Shown: in pieces, positions 27,597 through 35,979 of the stretch
Layout: each line of letters opens with the position of its first letter
How positions within the stretch are numbered: position 1 is the stretch's first letter
Program-made: the position numbers and the translations under genes
Notes under the pieces: model-generated
Seen by the model: the letters and a program-made list of their open reading frames with translations, nothing else
What the model was told of the DNA's origin: nothing
Databases searched by the model: none
DNA from: Bog-113 sp963752695
Lineage (GTDB): Bacteria; Acidobacteriota; Terriglobia; Bryobacterales; Bryobacteraceae
Length of the DNA: 64,000 bases
Direction: 5' to 3'
Assembly: GCA_963752695.1 (NCBI GenBank)
Contig: CAVVZB010000002.1
Span: 1,302,001 to 1,366,000, forward strand

Positions 27597-29518
27597 GCAC
27601 GCTCCGTGTCGGAAATCGCCGCGAACGCCGAAAGGGCGATCAGCGGGAAAGAAATTCGGTAATTGTGGTAGGTGAGATAAAAAACTTTAGGAAAGCCGGT
27701 GCCGGTAGAAAGGTCTTCATTCCAATTCCCATCGGGCCGCTGCGAATCTAACAAATAGCGAATTCCGTTGCGAACACTGGAACTATAGGTATCTCCGCCC
27801 GCCATCAAGCCCATCAGAGCCCAGGAGGTCTGCGAAGGAGTGGAATGCGCGGAGGTGTAAATTCCATTATCGTAGCTGGCACAACTTTCGCCCCAGCCGC
27901 CGTCGGCGTTCTGGATCGATCGTAACCATTCATTCGCGCGCTGAATGTAAGGTTCATGAGTATCCTCACCCGCCGCAGCCAATCCGCGCAGGGCAAAACA
28001 GGTACCGTAAATATAAGCCACGCCCCAGCGGCCATACCAGCTTCCATCGTGCTCCTGGTTGCGCACCAGCCACTCGACACCCCGGCGCACGTCGACATCG
28101 TCTGGCGGAATACCATTGGCGGCCAGACCTTCCAGCACGCGCCCGGTGATGTCGGCGCAATTGGGGTCCAGCATGGCGTTATGGTCGGCGAATGGCACGT
28201 TATTCAGGAATTCCCAGTTGTTATCGACGTCGAACGCCGCCCAACCGCCATCGCGTCCCTGCATGTCGCGCAGCCACCGGATCGCGCGCTCCACAGTGGC
28301 GCGCTGCGCGGCGGGCTTGGTTCCCTGCATCTTGCTGAGAGCCAGCAGCACCATGGCCGTATCGTCAATGTCAGGATAATGCTCGTTGTTATACTCGAAA
28401 GCCCAGCCGCTCGGCTCGGTATTGGGGCGCTTCACCGACCAGTCCCCCATGCGCCGGATTTCCCGGGAGAGCATCCAGTCCGCGGCAGAAGTTAAATCGC
28501 GGCTAGCAACATTAGCCTCGGCTAGTGCGTAACCGGCAATCGCAGTATCCCAAATCGGCGAGTAGCAGGGCTGAATATAAAAACGTTCGCCGTCTTCCAC
28601 GATCAGGTTGTTAAACTGCCGGAGCGCCTCAACTCGCAGGGGGTGATTCGACGCGTAACCAAGCACATCGAGCGCCATCACGGCGTACATCATCGGCGGA
28701 TAAATCGCGCCCAAGCCGTCGGAGTACTTGAAGCGTTCCAGCATCCAATGCTCACACTTACGGATTGCGATACGGCGAATGCGGGCGAAGCCGTATTTCT
28801 CCCACAGCTTCAGAATCTTGTCGGAGTGCACGAAGGCTTTCCGCCAAGTCAGCCAGGAATCCTCGCCGGCGAACTCATAGCTCATGCCCGGGCGGTGCAA
28901 CTCGTCCAGGTTGAACCCACGCGGGACCGGACGCTGTGGATTGTGCGAATGTGTGATCGCGAGGGAAATGAAAATCGCGCGCGTCCACGAGGACATCTGG
29001 TAGAGCAATTTGCCCGGAAGCAACATCAGTTCCGGAGGAATGCTCGGGCAGCACTCGCGAGGATACAGGCCGAACAAACTCAGATTGACTTTGGTGTAAC
29101 TATTGGCTGACTGGATGCCACCTAAGTCGAGAATCCGCTCCCGCAAGGCGATCAACCGCCGATCGGACGCCGGAATGCCACCGAGTTTCAGCGCGAAGTA
29201 AGCTTTGACGCACGCACTGATTTCCGATGGACCCTGCTCGTAGATGTTGAAGCCGCCATCCGGAAGCTGACGCGCCAGGATCGACTGCACCGCTCGGTCC
29301 ACCAAACGCCGCGATTCCGGATTCCACGATCCTTGCACCGGCGGGTACAACCACAGCTGAAAAAGGATGTAATCGGATTCGAGCGTAGTATCGGCCGTTA
29401 GATCCGCGCACCAGTGGCCATCGCTGCGCTGCGACTCCGTGAGACAACTCGCGGCGCGATCAATTGCCCTGGTGATACCCAGGCGCGCAGTCTCCGGTGA
29501 TGTAAGCGTCGAATTCAT
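27593..29518 (-). CDS. shc: squalene-hopene cyclase
   Basis: Monotopic membrane enzyme that cyclises squalene to hopene/hopanol. 641 residues. The catalytic DxDD-type motif is present as DIDDTA at about residue 382. Several QW repeats are visible, for example QLPDGGFN, QGRDGGWAAFD, QEHDGSWYGRWG, QNADGGWGES and QRPDGNWNE. The WYGRWGVAYIYGT block near the C-terminus is typical of bacterial SHC. It overlaps ispH and hpnH by 4 bases each, so it is translationally coupled to precursor supply and to side-chain addition. Confidence 0.96.
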   Translation of the reverse strand: MNSTLTSPETARLGITRAIDRAASCLTESQRSDGHWCADLTADTTLESDYILFQLWLYPPVQGSWNPESRRLVDRAVQSILARQLPDGGFNIYEQGPSEISACVKAYFALKLGGIPASDRRLIALRERILDLGGIQSANSYTKVNLSLFGLYPRECCPSIPPELMLLPGKLLYQMSSWTRAIFISLAITHSHNPQRPVPRGFNLDELHRPGMSYEFAGEDSWLTWRKAFVHSDKILKLWEKYGFARIRRIAIRKCEHWMLERFKYSDGLGAIYPPMMYAVMALDVLGYASNHPLRVEALRQFNNLIVEDGERFYIQPCYSPIWDTAIAGYALAEANVASRDLTSAADWMLSREIRRMGDWSVKRPNTEPSGWAFEYNNEHYPDIDDTAMVLLALSKMQGTKPAAQRATVERAIRWLRDMQGRDGGWAAFDVDNNWEFLNNVPFADHNAMLDPNCADITGRVLEGLAANGIPPDDVDVRRGVEWLVRNQEHDGSWYGRWGVAYIYGTCFALRGLAAAGEDTHEPYIQRANEWLRSIQNADGGWGESCASYDNGIYTSAHSTPSQTSWALMGLMAGGDTYSSSVRNGIRYLLDSQRPDGNWNEDLSTGTGFPKVFYLTYHNYRISFPLIALSAFAAISDTERA

Positions 29519-30531
29519 CGGGCAGAGACGAAAGGTGCCGATGCGGCTGGTACAGGCCGCAAGCTGGAGGCGTGAATCAACTCGCCCGGAAGAGAAAAAC
29601 GGACATCTTCTTCGATCAACTCCACTTCTTCCAACTCGCCAAATCCATACTGTTGAAGAGCCGTCACCAATTCCTCGACAAGATGCTCTGGCGCTGAAGC
29701 ACCGGCTGTCACGCCGACGTTCTTAACCCCGACCAGCCACTCCGGATTCACTTCACTCCAATCATTAACCAGATAGCTGCGGACATCGAAGTTGTTGCCG
29801 ACTTCCACCAGCCGCTTGGAATTCGAGCTATTGGCCGAACCCACAACCAGCATCAATTCGCAGAATTCCGAAACGCCCTTCACCGCCATTTGCCGATTTT
29901 CGGTCGCATAGCAAATGTCCTGTGTTTTCGGGCCAGTGATCTCGGGAAATCGCTCTTGCAAGCGGGAAACGATGTGCGTGGTTTCATCCAAGCTTAGAGT
30001 GGTCTGCGTCAGGTAAGCGACTTTGGTCGGATCGGCAAGCTGCAACGCATCCACGTCTTCCACGGACTCGACAAGAATTGTGCGCTCCGGAGCTTCACCC
30101 AAGGTGCCGGTCACCTCGTCATGGTCCTTATGACCGATCAGAATGATTGTGTAACCCTGGCGGGCAAATTTCACCGCTTCCAAATGGACTTTCGTCACCA
30201 GCGGGCACGTGGCGTCGATAACCTGCAGCGACCGATCTTTAGCATCTTTGCGCACTACCGGGGAGACGCCATGGGCACTAAAAATCGCTCGCGCGCCTAC
30301 CGGCACTTCTTCTACTTCTTCAACAAACACAGCCCCAGCTTCCCGCAGTTCCTCGACGACATGCTTGTTGTGCACGATCTCCTTACGAACGTATACCGGA
30401 GGCCCATAGAGCTCGAGTGCGATTTTCACCACGTCGATCGCGCGCACTACCCCGGCGCAAAAACCGCGAGGCTTCAAGAGGTAGATTTTCTTACCGGGAC
30501 CGGAATTTGCAGAGATAGGCTTCAGCGGCAT
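29515..30531 (-). CDS. ispH: 4-hydroxy-3-methylbut-2-enyl diphosphate reductase
   Basis: Iron-sulfur enzyme that ends the MEP pathway, giving IPP and DMAPP. Cluster cysteines are seen in LLKPRGFCAGVVRA, DATCPLVTKVH and TQDICYATENRQ. AHGVSP, GHKDHDEVTGT and the terminal VTAGASAPEHLVEE are further signatures. ATG 30531 is chosen over 30552 because the -10 box of the operon promoter covers 30552-30557, so translation cannot begin there. First gene of the hopanoid operon. Confidence 0.95.
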   Translation of the reverse strand: MPLKPISANSGPGKKIYLLKPRGFCAGVVRAIDVVKIALELYGPPVYVRKEIVHNKHVVEELREAGAVFVEEVEEVPVGARAIFSAHGVSPVVRKDAKDRSLQVIDATCPLVTKVHLEAVKFARQGYTIILIGHKDHDEVTGTLGEAPERTILVESVEDVDALQLADPTKVAYLTQTTLSLDETTHIVSRLQERFPEITGPKTQDICYATENRQMAVKGVSEFCELMLVVGSANSSNSKRLVEVGNNFDVRSYLVNDWSEVNPEWLVGVKNVGVTAGASAPEHLVEELVTALQQYGFGELEEVELIEEDVRFSLPGELIHASSLRPVPAASAPFVSAR

Positions 30532-30551
30532 AGCTAGAGGGGTGAACCTCA

Positions 30552-30579
30552 ATTATACCCATGTAAGATGCGTCTGCAA
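30552..30579 (-). promoter_or_regulatory. promoter of the hopanoid operon
   Basis: On the minus strand TTGCAG (30574-30579), 16-base spacer, TATAAT (30552-30557, perfect consensus). Predicted start of RNA is near 30545, leaving a leader of only about 14 nt before ATG 30531. No other strong promoter was seen within the nine-gene operon. Confidence 0.72.
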
Positions 30580-30678
30580 CAGATTGGTTGCGATGGATTT
30601 AGCCGTACGAGCGGTAATAAACCCAACTGTCGCTAGCGACCCTTAAGCAGCAAGAATCGCGGCTCGATCAGGGCCATG

Positions 30679-31671
30679 CTAGCGAGCCATTGCCGCGACC
30701 GCCGGGAGCCGATTGGCCTTTTCGAGCTCATTGTGGATGAAGGAATACGTTCGCGCCATGCCGTCTTCCAATGAGATGGCCGGTTCCCAATTAAGCACCT
30801 CGCGCAATTTTGCATTGTCGCTGTTGCGGCCCCGAACGCCTTGCGGCTTTGTTAAATCGTGTTTACGGTGAATTGTCTTACCGGCGATCTTGGCTACCAT
30901 TTCCACCAGCCCATTGACCGTGATCAGACGGTCCTGGCCCAGATTCAACGGTTCGGCATAGTCCGACCGCATAAGCCGGTAAATGCCCTCAACACAATCG
31001 TCGATATAGCAGTAGGAACGCGTCTGCAGGCCGTCGCCCCACACCTCGATCGTGCCGCCGTCTTCAGCAAGCGCGACTTTGCGGCAGATCGCGGCCGGAG
31101 ATTTCTCGCGGCCACCGTCGTACGTTCCTAGCGGCCCGAAGATGTTGTGGAACCGGACTACGCGGGTCTCCAAACCGAAATCCTCACGATAGTGGCGGCA
31201 GGTGCGCTCCATATAGAGCTTTTCCCAACCGTACCCGTCTTCGGCGTCCGCCGGGTAGGCGTCCTCTTCTTTCAGGGGCGTCACGTTCGCCTCGCGCTGG
31301 CGGTACCCGGGGTAGACACACGCGCTCGATGTGTAAAAGAAACGGGAAGCGCCATTTACTCGCGCCGCCTCGATCGAGTGCATATTGATCATCGTGCTAT
31401 CGCGCACGATGACCGCTTTATTGTGCTCGATATACCCGATTCCTCCCATCTCGGCGGCAAGAGCATAAACCTCGTCGACCCCCGCGGTGGCTTGCAAGCA
31501 GTTGTCCCAGCGGCGCAAGTCTAAAAGCTGGAAGTCCTGCGCGGAAGTAGGTTCGTACTCGGGGTACTTGATGTCGACTCCGCGTACCCAGTAACCCTTC
31601 GCAACCAGATACTTGGTGAGGTGATGCCCGATAAATCCGCCCGCGCCAGTGACGAGCACTCGTTTCGACAT
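30679..31671 (-). CDS. GDP-mannose 3,5-epimerase-like NAD-dependent epimerase
   Basis: Extended SDR epimerase of about 330 residues. NAD motif VTGAGGFIGHH at residues 6-16, AAEMGGIGYIEHNKAVI, FFYTSSACVYPGYRQ and the catalytic Tyr-x3-Lys in DGYGWEKLYMER. The AEMGG...SSACVYP...GWEKL set is diagnostic of the GDP-mannose 3,5-epimerase group. Probably supplies an activated sugar for surface polysaccharide. ATG 31671 places the Rossmann motif at the N-terminus; the open frame upstream runs into the neighbouring glycosyltransferase. It lies 14 bases downstream of that gene on the same strand. Confidence 0.87.
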   Translation of the reverse strand: MSKRVLVTGAGGFIGHHLTKYLVAKGYWVRGVDIKYPEYEPTSAQDFQLLDLRRWDNCLQATAGVDEVYALAAEMGGIGYIEHNKAVIVRDSTMINMHSIEAARVNGASRFFYTSSACVYPGYRQREANVTPLKEEDAYPADAEDGYGWEKLYMERTCRHYREDFGLETRVVRFHNIFGPLGTYDGGREKSPAAICRKVALAEDGGTIEVWGDGLQTRSYCYIDDCVEGIYRLMRSDYAEPLNLGQDRLITVNGLVEMVAKIAGKTIHRKHDLTKPQGVRGRNSDNAKLREVLNWEPAISLEDGMARTYSFIHNELEKANRLPAVAAMAR

Positions 31672-31685
31672 GAAACCATTTTCTC

Positions 31686-32483
31686 CTATTGATAACGAAG
31701 AATTTTCAACTTCTGTAGCGCCCAAAGCGGCGGGAACACCGTGGTAATCAAAAGATACCGTTTCCAGAGGCGGCGCGGCTCCCGCGTCAACCGGTAGAAC
31801 CACTCGAGGCCGCGCCGTTGCATCCAGGAAGGCGCCTGGGCAAGATTGCCAGCGTGAAAATCGAAAGCCGCTCCCACCCCGAACAGCACCAAACCAGGCA
31901 ATCGGTCGCGGTGGTCCATCATCCAGTTCTCCTGCTTGGGTGTGCTCAAACCGACAAATACGATCTCAGCCCCTGAGTCTAGGATCTGGCGCACATAGGC
32001 AGCGTCCTCTTCGGGAGTGAGCGCGCGAAAGGGAGGCGAGATGGCCCCGACAATCTGTAGTCCGCGAAATCGGGCGGTTAGGCGGGCACGCAAGGCGTCG
32101 AGGGTATCCGGTTTCGCGCCATAAAGAAAGATCTTTTGCTGTCGGTCGGCGGCGCTCGCACAGAGAGCAAGCATTAAATCGGGCCCATAGACGCGATTCT
32201 GGCCGGCCACGCCAAACGAGCGCATGGCCCATACGATCGGCATGCCATCGGGAGTGGCCATATCGGCGGCATTAAGGATGTCGCGAAATCGCCGTTCAAG
32301 AAAGGCCTGCACGACGCCGTGAACCGAAGTTACGGTGACAAACCGGGCCCGGGTGGAAACGGCTCCGGCGCGGCGATCAGCGATCCAGGCAGCACAAACA
32401 GCGGCAACTTGCGCGTAACTGGTCGCGCTGATTCCCACGCCGATCACAGATTGTTTTCGAGGCAGAACGGACGTGGATAGCAT
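31686..32483 (-). CDS. WecG/TagA/CpsF family glycosyltransferase
   Basis: GT26-type transferase of 265 residues, which in relatives adds N-acetylmannosamine(-uronate) or similar to a lipid-linked sugar. Core motifs are TPDGMPIVWAMR (near 77), RVYGPDLM, KIFLYGAKPDTLDAL, VFVGLSTPKQENWM and LFGVGAAFDFHAGN, followed by APSWMQRRGLEWFYRLTREPRRLWKRY. All are typical and intact. Together with the downstream epimerase it suggests exopolysaccharide or capsule synthesis. The exact donor sugar cannot be read from sequence. Confidence 0.92.
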   Translation of the reverse strand: MLSTSVLPRKQSVIGVGISATSYAQVAAVCAAWIADRRAGAVSTRARFVTVTSVHGVVQAFLERRFRDILNAADMATPDGMPIVWAMRSFGVAGQNRVYGPDLMLALCASAADRQQKIFLYGAKPDTLDALRARLTARFRGLQIVGAISPPFRALTPEEDAAYVRQILDSGAEIVFVGLSTPKQENWMMDHRDRLPGLVLFGVGAAFDFHAGNLAQAPSWMQRRGLEWFYRLTREPRRLWKRYLLITTVFPPLWALQKLKILRYQ

Positions 32484-32550
32484 CTCGTGGGAAAGGACTA
32501 GAGGATCTAACAGTATAGCCTGCCGGTGAACGCAGTGACGGCTGTGGTCC

Positions 32551-32580
32551 TGGACGCGACCGTGGTACTCTTCTTATAAA
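32551..32580 (+). promoter_or_regulatory. possible promoter of tRNA-Arg
   Basis: TATAAA (32575-32580) lies 8 bases before the tRNA. A weak -35 match, TGGACG (32551-32556), sits 18 bases upstream. Confidence 0.4.
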
Positions 32581-32586
32581 TACCCG

Positions 32587-32665
<79 letters not shown>

Positions 32666-32685
32666 CAAAACAAACCACTTAACTC

Positions 32686-33867
32686 TCAATTAACCCTCTC
32701 GGTAACAGTTTTGGTAGCAACCGAGGTAGCAACGGGCGAAAGCGCATCATCCATTCGACTTGCGACTTCCCGGCGCGTGTCTTCCATCAGATGTCCATAA
32801 ACCTGCAGCGTGAACGCTACGGCGCTATGGCCGAGCAACTCACTGATAGCCTTGCTGCTCACGCCTTGCGCGATCAGGATGGAGGCGGCACTATGGCGCA
32901 GATCATGAATCCGCATTTTCGGGAGTCCGGCGACTTCGAGCATCTTCTGAAAACGGCGTAAAACATTGCGGGCGTCTAGCGGTGTCCCTAGGGAACTCGG
33001 GAAAACCAGATTCCAGTCTTCCCCGCTCCAACGCGATCCGGCCAGGAGTGCATCGTCCCGCTGCGATTCGCGATGGTGAGTCAGTGCGGCGATAGCGACG
33101 GCGGGAAGGCTAATCGTCCGGCGACTGCCGTCTGTCTTCGGTTCGACAAGCACCATCTTTCCCTTGAGGCGTTGCAGCGTCCGATTCACAGTGACTCGGC
33201 CGGCATTCAGATCAACGTCCGACCATGAGAGGCCGAGAGCTTCCCCGAGGCGCAAGCCAATCGAGAGCACTGTTGCATATAGAGGATACAGACGGTCGCC
33301 GTCCGCGGCGCCCAAGAACTTCCGGGCCTGTTCGACTGTGAAGTACTTAGCGGCGCTTTTCCCGAGGCGCGGCGGCTCCACGATGGCGGAGACGTTGCGT
33401 TGCACCATCGAGTACTTCACGGCGACACCCAGGGCCGTTGTAAGTGTGCGGTGAAGGTGCTTCACGGTACGGGCCGACAAACCCGCTTCGAGCTTTGCAT
33501 TTATGAACGACTGGACTTGTTGCGGCGTGAGTTTCGTGAGGGCGATCTTCCCAAGGCCGGGGATCAGATGCAGTCGCGTCATAACCTCATAGAACGTGAA
33601 CGTCTTCGGGCGTACCGAGGGAGTCGCAACCTCAATAAGCCACCACGATAGGAACTGTTCAACCGTCTGTTTTTCGGATGGCGTGGGTAATCCCTGCTGC
33701 CGAGATCGCAGTAAAACTGTGAGGCGGTTCTGCACTTCCGTGCGCGTCTTCGCCGTGATCGTTTTCCGCTTGGATTTCCCATTCTCAAACCCGAGGCTTA
33801 CCGCAGCTCGCCACCGGCCATCCTGCATCTTATAAATCGAACCTTCCCCGTTACCGCGTTTCGACAT
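32686..33867 (-). CDS. int: tyrosine recombinase/integrase of the element
   Basis: Phage-type integrase of 393 residues that catalyses site-specific recombination at tRNA-Arg. An N-terminal arm-binding domain (GEGSIYKMQDGRWRAAV) and SAM-like core-binding domain (FLSWWLIEV..., about 70-160) precede the catalytic domain. Catalytic residues are all present: Arg206 in GLRLGEALGLSW, His321 and Arg324 in HDLRHS, His347 in LGHS and nucleophile Tyr357 in VYGH. The gene points at the tRNA and its stop is 21 bases inside attL. Its 3' end encodes a VATSVAT tail that contains two GGTAGCAAC repeats. It overlaps the upstream zinc-finger gene by 17 bases, so the pair is co-expressed. Confidence 0.95.
   Translation of the reverse strand: MSKRGNGEGSIYKMQDGRWRAAVSLGFENGKSKRKTITAKTRTEVQNRLTVLLRSRQQGLPTPSEKQTVEQFLSWWLIEVATPSVRPKTFTFYEVMTRLHLIPGLGKIALTKLTPQQVQSFINAKLEAGLSARTVKHLHRTLTTALGVAVKYSMVQRNVSAIVEPPRLGKSAAKYFTVEQARKFLGAADGDRLYPLYATVLSIGLRLGEALGLSWSDVDLNAGRVTVNRTLQRLKGKMVLVEPKTDGSRRTISLPAVAIAALTHHRESQRDDALLAGSRWSGEDWNLVFPSSLGTPLDARNVLRRFQKMLEVAGLPKMRIHDLRHSAASILIAQGVSSKAISELLGHSAVAFTLQVYGHLMEDTRREVASRMDDALSPVATSVATKTVTERVN
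32713..32733 (+). repeat. putative integrase arm-type sites, left pair
   Basis: Two GGTAGCAAC copies at 32713-32721 and 32725-32733, starting 12 bp apart. The same pair with the same 12-bp step occurs at the right end (46614-46634). They lie inside the int coding sequence, 48 bp from attL. Confidence 0.55.
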
Positions 33868-34774
33868 TAGTTTTCTCCGTCCACTTCTTGACGCTCTCGA
33901 CCTTGACGTCTAGGGTCGAAGCAATCTTCGCAATGCTCAGGCCTTCACTCTTTAGACGTCGTGCATCGATCATCTTTAACTTCCGCCTGCGATCCGCTTT
34001 TTGTAGCGCTCGGCCTTGCCGCTTGCACGCATCGCAATAGTTTCCTCGGCCAGCGCTTGGCCGGGCTTCGTGGCTCCGAGCAACAATCAACTGCGGGCAC
34101 CCTGAACACAGCGCGAGGCGGTCCATATCCGAGACTGCAAGCATGAGTTGCAGGGCGAGAGCAACAAGTAATGGCCGTCCGCCGTCCGGCGCCTCCACTC
34201 CTAATTGAAGTCCGTATCTTCCGGGCGTCCCTATCCAATGCATCCTCGGAACAACACTGCCGAGACGCAAGAAGTGATTGATGTTGAGCGCAATATGCTC
34301 CCGCGCGGCTTCAATCCCTTCAGGGTTCCAATCGTCAGGGTCGACGCTCGCGAATTTCTTGGTGTCGGCCTCGGATAGGCTTTCATCGCGAACGCGTATT
34401 GCAAGTCGAAGTATTTCATCGAATTTGCCAGCCAGGGCCCGCCAAGCTTCAATCGGTTCCGGAATACGGCCCATGTAGCTTCGAATGGGCTGCTGATCCT
34501 CATCGAGCCCCAACAGTCCCCACCTGGAAGCGTAAGCCAGAATTGCATTTGCGTTTGCGTTTCGGAGCCTAAGAAAGCTATTAAGCATTCCCTTCGAAGC
34601 CTCAATTTCTCCTGGCTCGCCGTCGCGTTCCCATAGCCACGCTGCGGTGATCATCCCATTCTTCAAGGTGACGGAATTGGGTACAAGCCACTCCTGACAG
34701 CGAACCGCACCGCCGATCCGGCCCGACGAATCTGAAAAGCCAGCCAAGTCACACTCGACAGCCACAATCGCCAT
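33851..34774 (-). CDS. element-encoded zinc-finger protein with C-terminal HTH
   Basis: 307 residues, not recognised as a named family. The first 210 residues are mixed alpha/beta without clear motif. Then comes a Cys4-like zinc finger, LCSGCPQLIVARS...RGNYCDACKRQ (about 220-255), which resembles the CGNR/ABATE type of element-borne regulators. The C-terminus is a resolvase-like helix-turn-helix, RRLKSEGLSIAKIASTLDVKVESVKKW. It lies immediately upstream of int with a 17-base overlap, so it may regulate or assist integration. It is divergent from the excisionase-like gene. Confidence 0.72.
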   Translation of the reverse strand: MAIVAVECDLAGFSDSSGRIGGAVRCQEWLVPNSVTLKNGMITAAWLWERDGEPGEIEASKGMLNSFLRLRNANANAILAYASRWGLLGLDEDQQPIRSYMGRIPEPIEAWRALAGKFDEILRLAIRVRDESLSEADTKKFASVDPDDWNPEGIEAAREHIALNINHFLRLGSVVPRMHWIGTPGRYGLQLGVEAPDGGRPLLVALALQLMLAVSDMDRLALCSGCPQLIVARSHEARPSAGRGNYCDACKRQGRALQKADRRRKLKMIDARRLKSEGLSIAKIASTLDVKVESVKKWTEKTNVETR

Positions 34775-34832
34775 ATAAGCGCCATGGTATCACCAAATGC
34801 TAAATCGTCCAAACAGATCGATGATTGTTTAC

Positions 34833-35039
34833 ATGGACAGCAAAACAACTTCCCCGCGTTTACTGGTGAGGGTTTCGGAAGCCGCAGAACTCTTATCCAT
34901 CGCGAGATCGAAGGCATACTTGATGGCGCAAAGCGGCGAACTTCCCAGTATCAAAATTGGCAAGTCGATCAGGGTGCCAATGGCCGCACTCGCCGAATGG
35001 GTGAAGCAGCGGGAAATCGAGGCCAATGTCACCGCCTAA
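34833..35039 (+). CDS. excisionase-like helix-turn-helix protein
   Basis: About 68 residues forming a single MerR/excisionase-like winged HTH: LLVRVSEAAELLSIARSKAY, then GELPSIKIGKSIRVPMAALAEWV. Such proteins bend DNA for excision or act as AlpA-type regulators. ATGs at 34797 and 34821 in the same frame are alternative starts; none has a clear ribosome site. It is the first gene of a rightward series and overlaps the next gene by 14 bases. Confidence 0.83.
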   Translation: MDSKTTSPRLLVRVSEAAELLSIARSKAYLMAQSGELPSIKIGKSIRVPMAALAEWVKQREIEANVTA

Positions 35040-35352
35040 TGCGACCGCAGTACCCGACAATTGCCCGGCCAAGTGCGGTCACAGACGAGAGTTGCGTGCA
35101 TGCGACGGCACCCTAATCCGACGCGTTAGCAGCAACGTGGCTGAACATCTAATAGCCGCCGGGCTGGTAACGAGTTACGGCAATCAGTTAAAACTTAAAG
35201 CCACCATCAGAACACCCGAGCTTCCGTCTCATGCCCCCATCGCGAACGTCAACGCCACTAAGGGAGCAACGAAGCGAAAGTTGAACTTGAAGAAATGGCG
35301 GCCCGGAACGGGTTCAACGCGATCGGTGTCGTTTGTTAGTACGAATTCATGA
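35026..35352 (+). CDS. small unknown element protein (108 aa)
   Basis: No family recognised. The N-terminal part has CPAKCGHRRELRACDGTLIRRV and SNVAEHLIAAGLV, consistent with a small mixed alpha/beta domain. The C-terminal 45 residues are basic and rich in Ser/Thr/Lys (KGATKRKLNLKKWRPG), probably disordered. It overlaps both neighbours (14 and 4 bases), which supports real translation. Confidence 0.55.
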   Translation: MSPPNATAVPDNCPAKCGHRRELRACDGTLIRRVSSNVAEHLIAAGLVTSYGNQLKLKATIRTPELPSHAPIANVNATKGATKRKLNLKKWRPGTGSTRSVSFVSTNS

Positions 35353-35552
35353 AGACCTTTGACTCCGAGAGATGGGTTAGACTTGCGACCGCGGCCGTTA
35401 CAGCGAGAGATGATCTTCGGGAAGCGATTCCCGAGTTAGACGCAGCTATCAAGCGCCCGACCGGTGATCATGCGGACTTACTTAAACGACTTCGGGTACT
35501 TGCCGAGCGTCATGCGGATCGGTTGCGATTAGCCTTGAAACATCCGAATTGA
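35349..35552 (+). CDS. small unknown helical protein (67 aa)
   Basis: No family recognised. Predicted almost wholly helical (WVRLATAAVTARDDLREAIPELDAA, then ADLLKRLRVLAERHADRLRLAL). The ATGA overlap with the upstream gene indicates translational coupling in the same operon. Confidence 0.6.
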   Translation: MKTFDSERWVRLATAAVTARDDLREAIPELDAAIKRPTGDHADLLKRLRVLAERHADRLRLALKHPN

Positions 35553-35700
35553 CTTCCATTTCGGGAGGTGGCTATCTATGTAAATAAAACAGATGCTTCG
35601 CCTGTAAAAGTGTAATTGGTCGGCCATGGACTCATGGTCAGTTCCGACTGGTAACTTTCATCAGTCATCTTTTAAACTTTATCAGATATAAGCAAAACAG

Positions 35701-35733
35701 TGGCCTGCCCCTCTCGCCAGAGGAAGCAGGCCA
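35701..35733 (+). terminator. strong hairpin between two element operons
   Basis: TGGCCTGC (35701-35708) pairs with GCAGGCCA (35726-35733), and inside it CCTCT pairs with AGAGG. It is followed by a T-rich stretch (TTTGCATTTC). It sits after the early genes and 33 bases before the gene upstream of primase, so it may be a terminator or attenuator. Confidence 0.65.
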
Positions 35734-35766
35734 TTTGCATTTCAAAAGGAGTGATTTTAGAATATC

Positions 35767-35979
35767 ATGTTCACGTCGAGAGACGCATCACCTAAGAAAA
35801 CATTCCGGCAGGTTGTCCGCAGCCACGATGAAAGAAACCGAGAAGCGGCCGAAGCAATCTTATCGGAACCATCCAAGTATTCAGGACTTCAGGTCACATG
35901 GGCCGGCCTATTCCTTGAACGTCGCGGCCTGAAGCCCGCACAGCGATCGGCAACTACTCTGTTCGAGGTTCGTCGATGA
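35767..35979 (+). CDS. small unknown protein upstream of primase (70 aa)
   Basis: No family recognised. It has basic helical stretches (KKTFRQVVRSHDERNREAAEAIL) and ends LKPAQRSATTLFEVRR. A strong ribosome site (AAAGGAGTG) lies 16-21 bases upstream of ATG 35767. Its stop overlaps the primase start (ATGA). Confidence 0.6.
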   Translation: MFTSRDASPKKTFRQVVRSHDERNREAAEAILSEPSKYSGLQVTWAGLFLERRGLKPAQRSATTLFEVRR

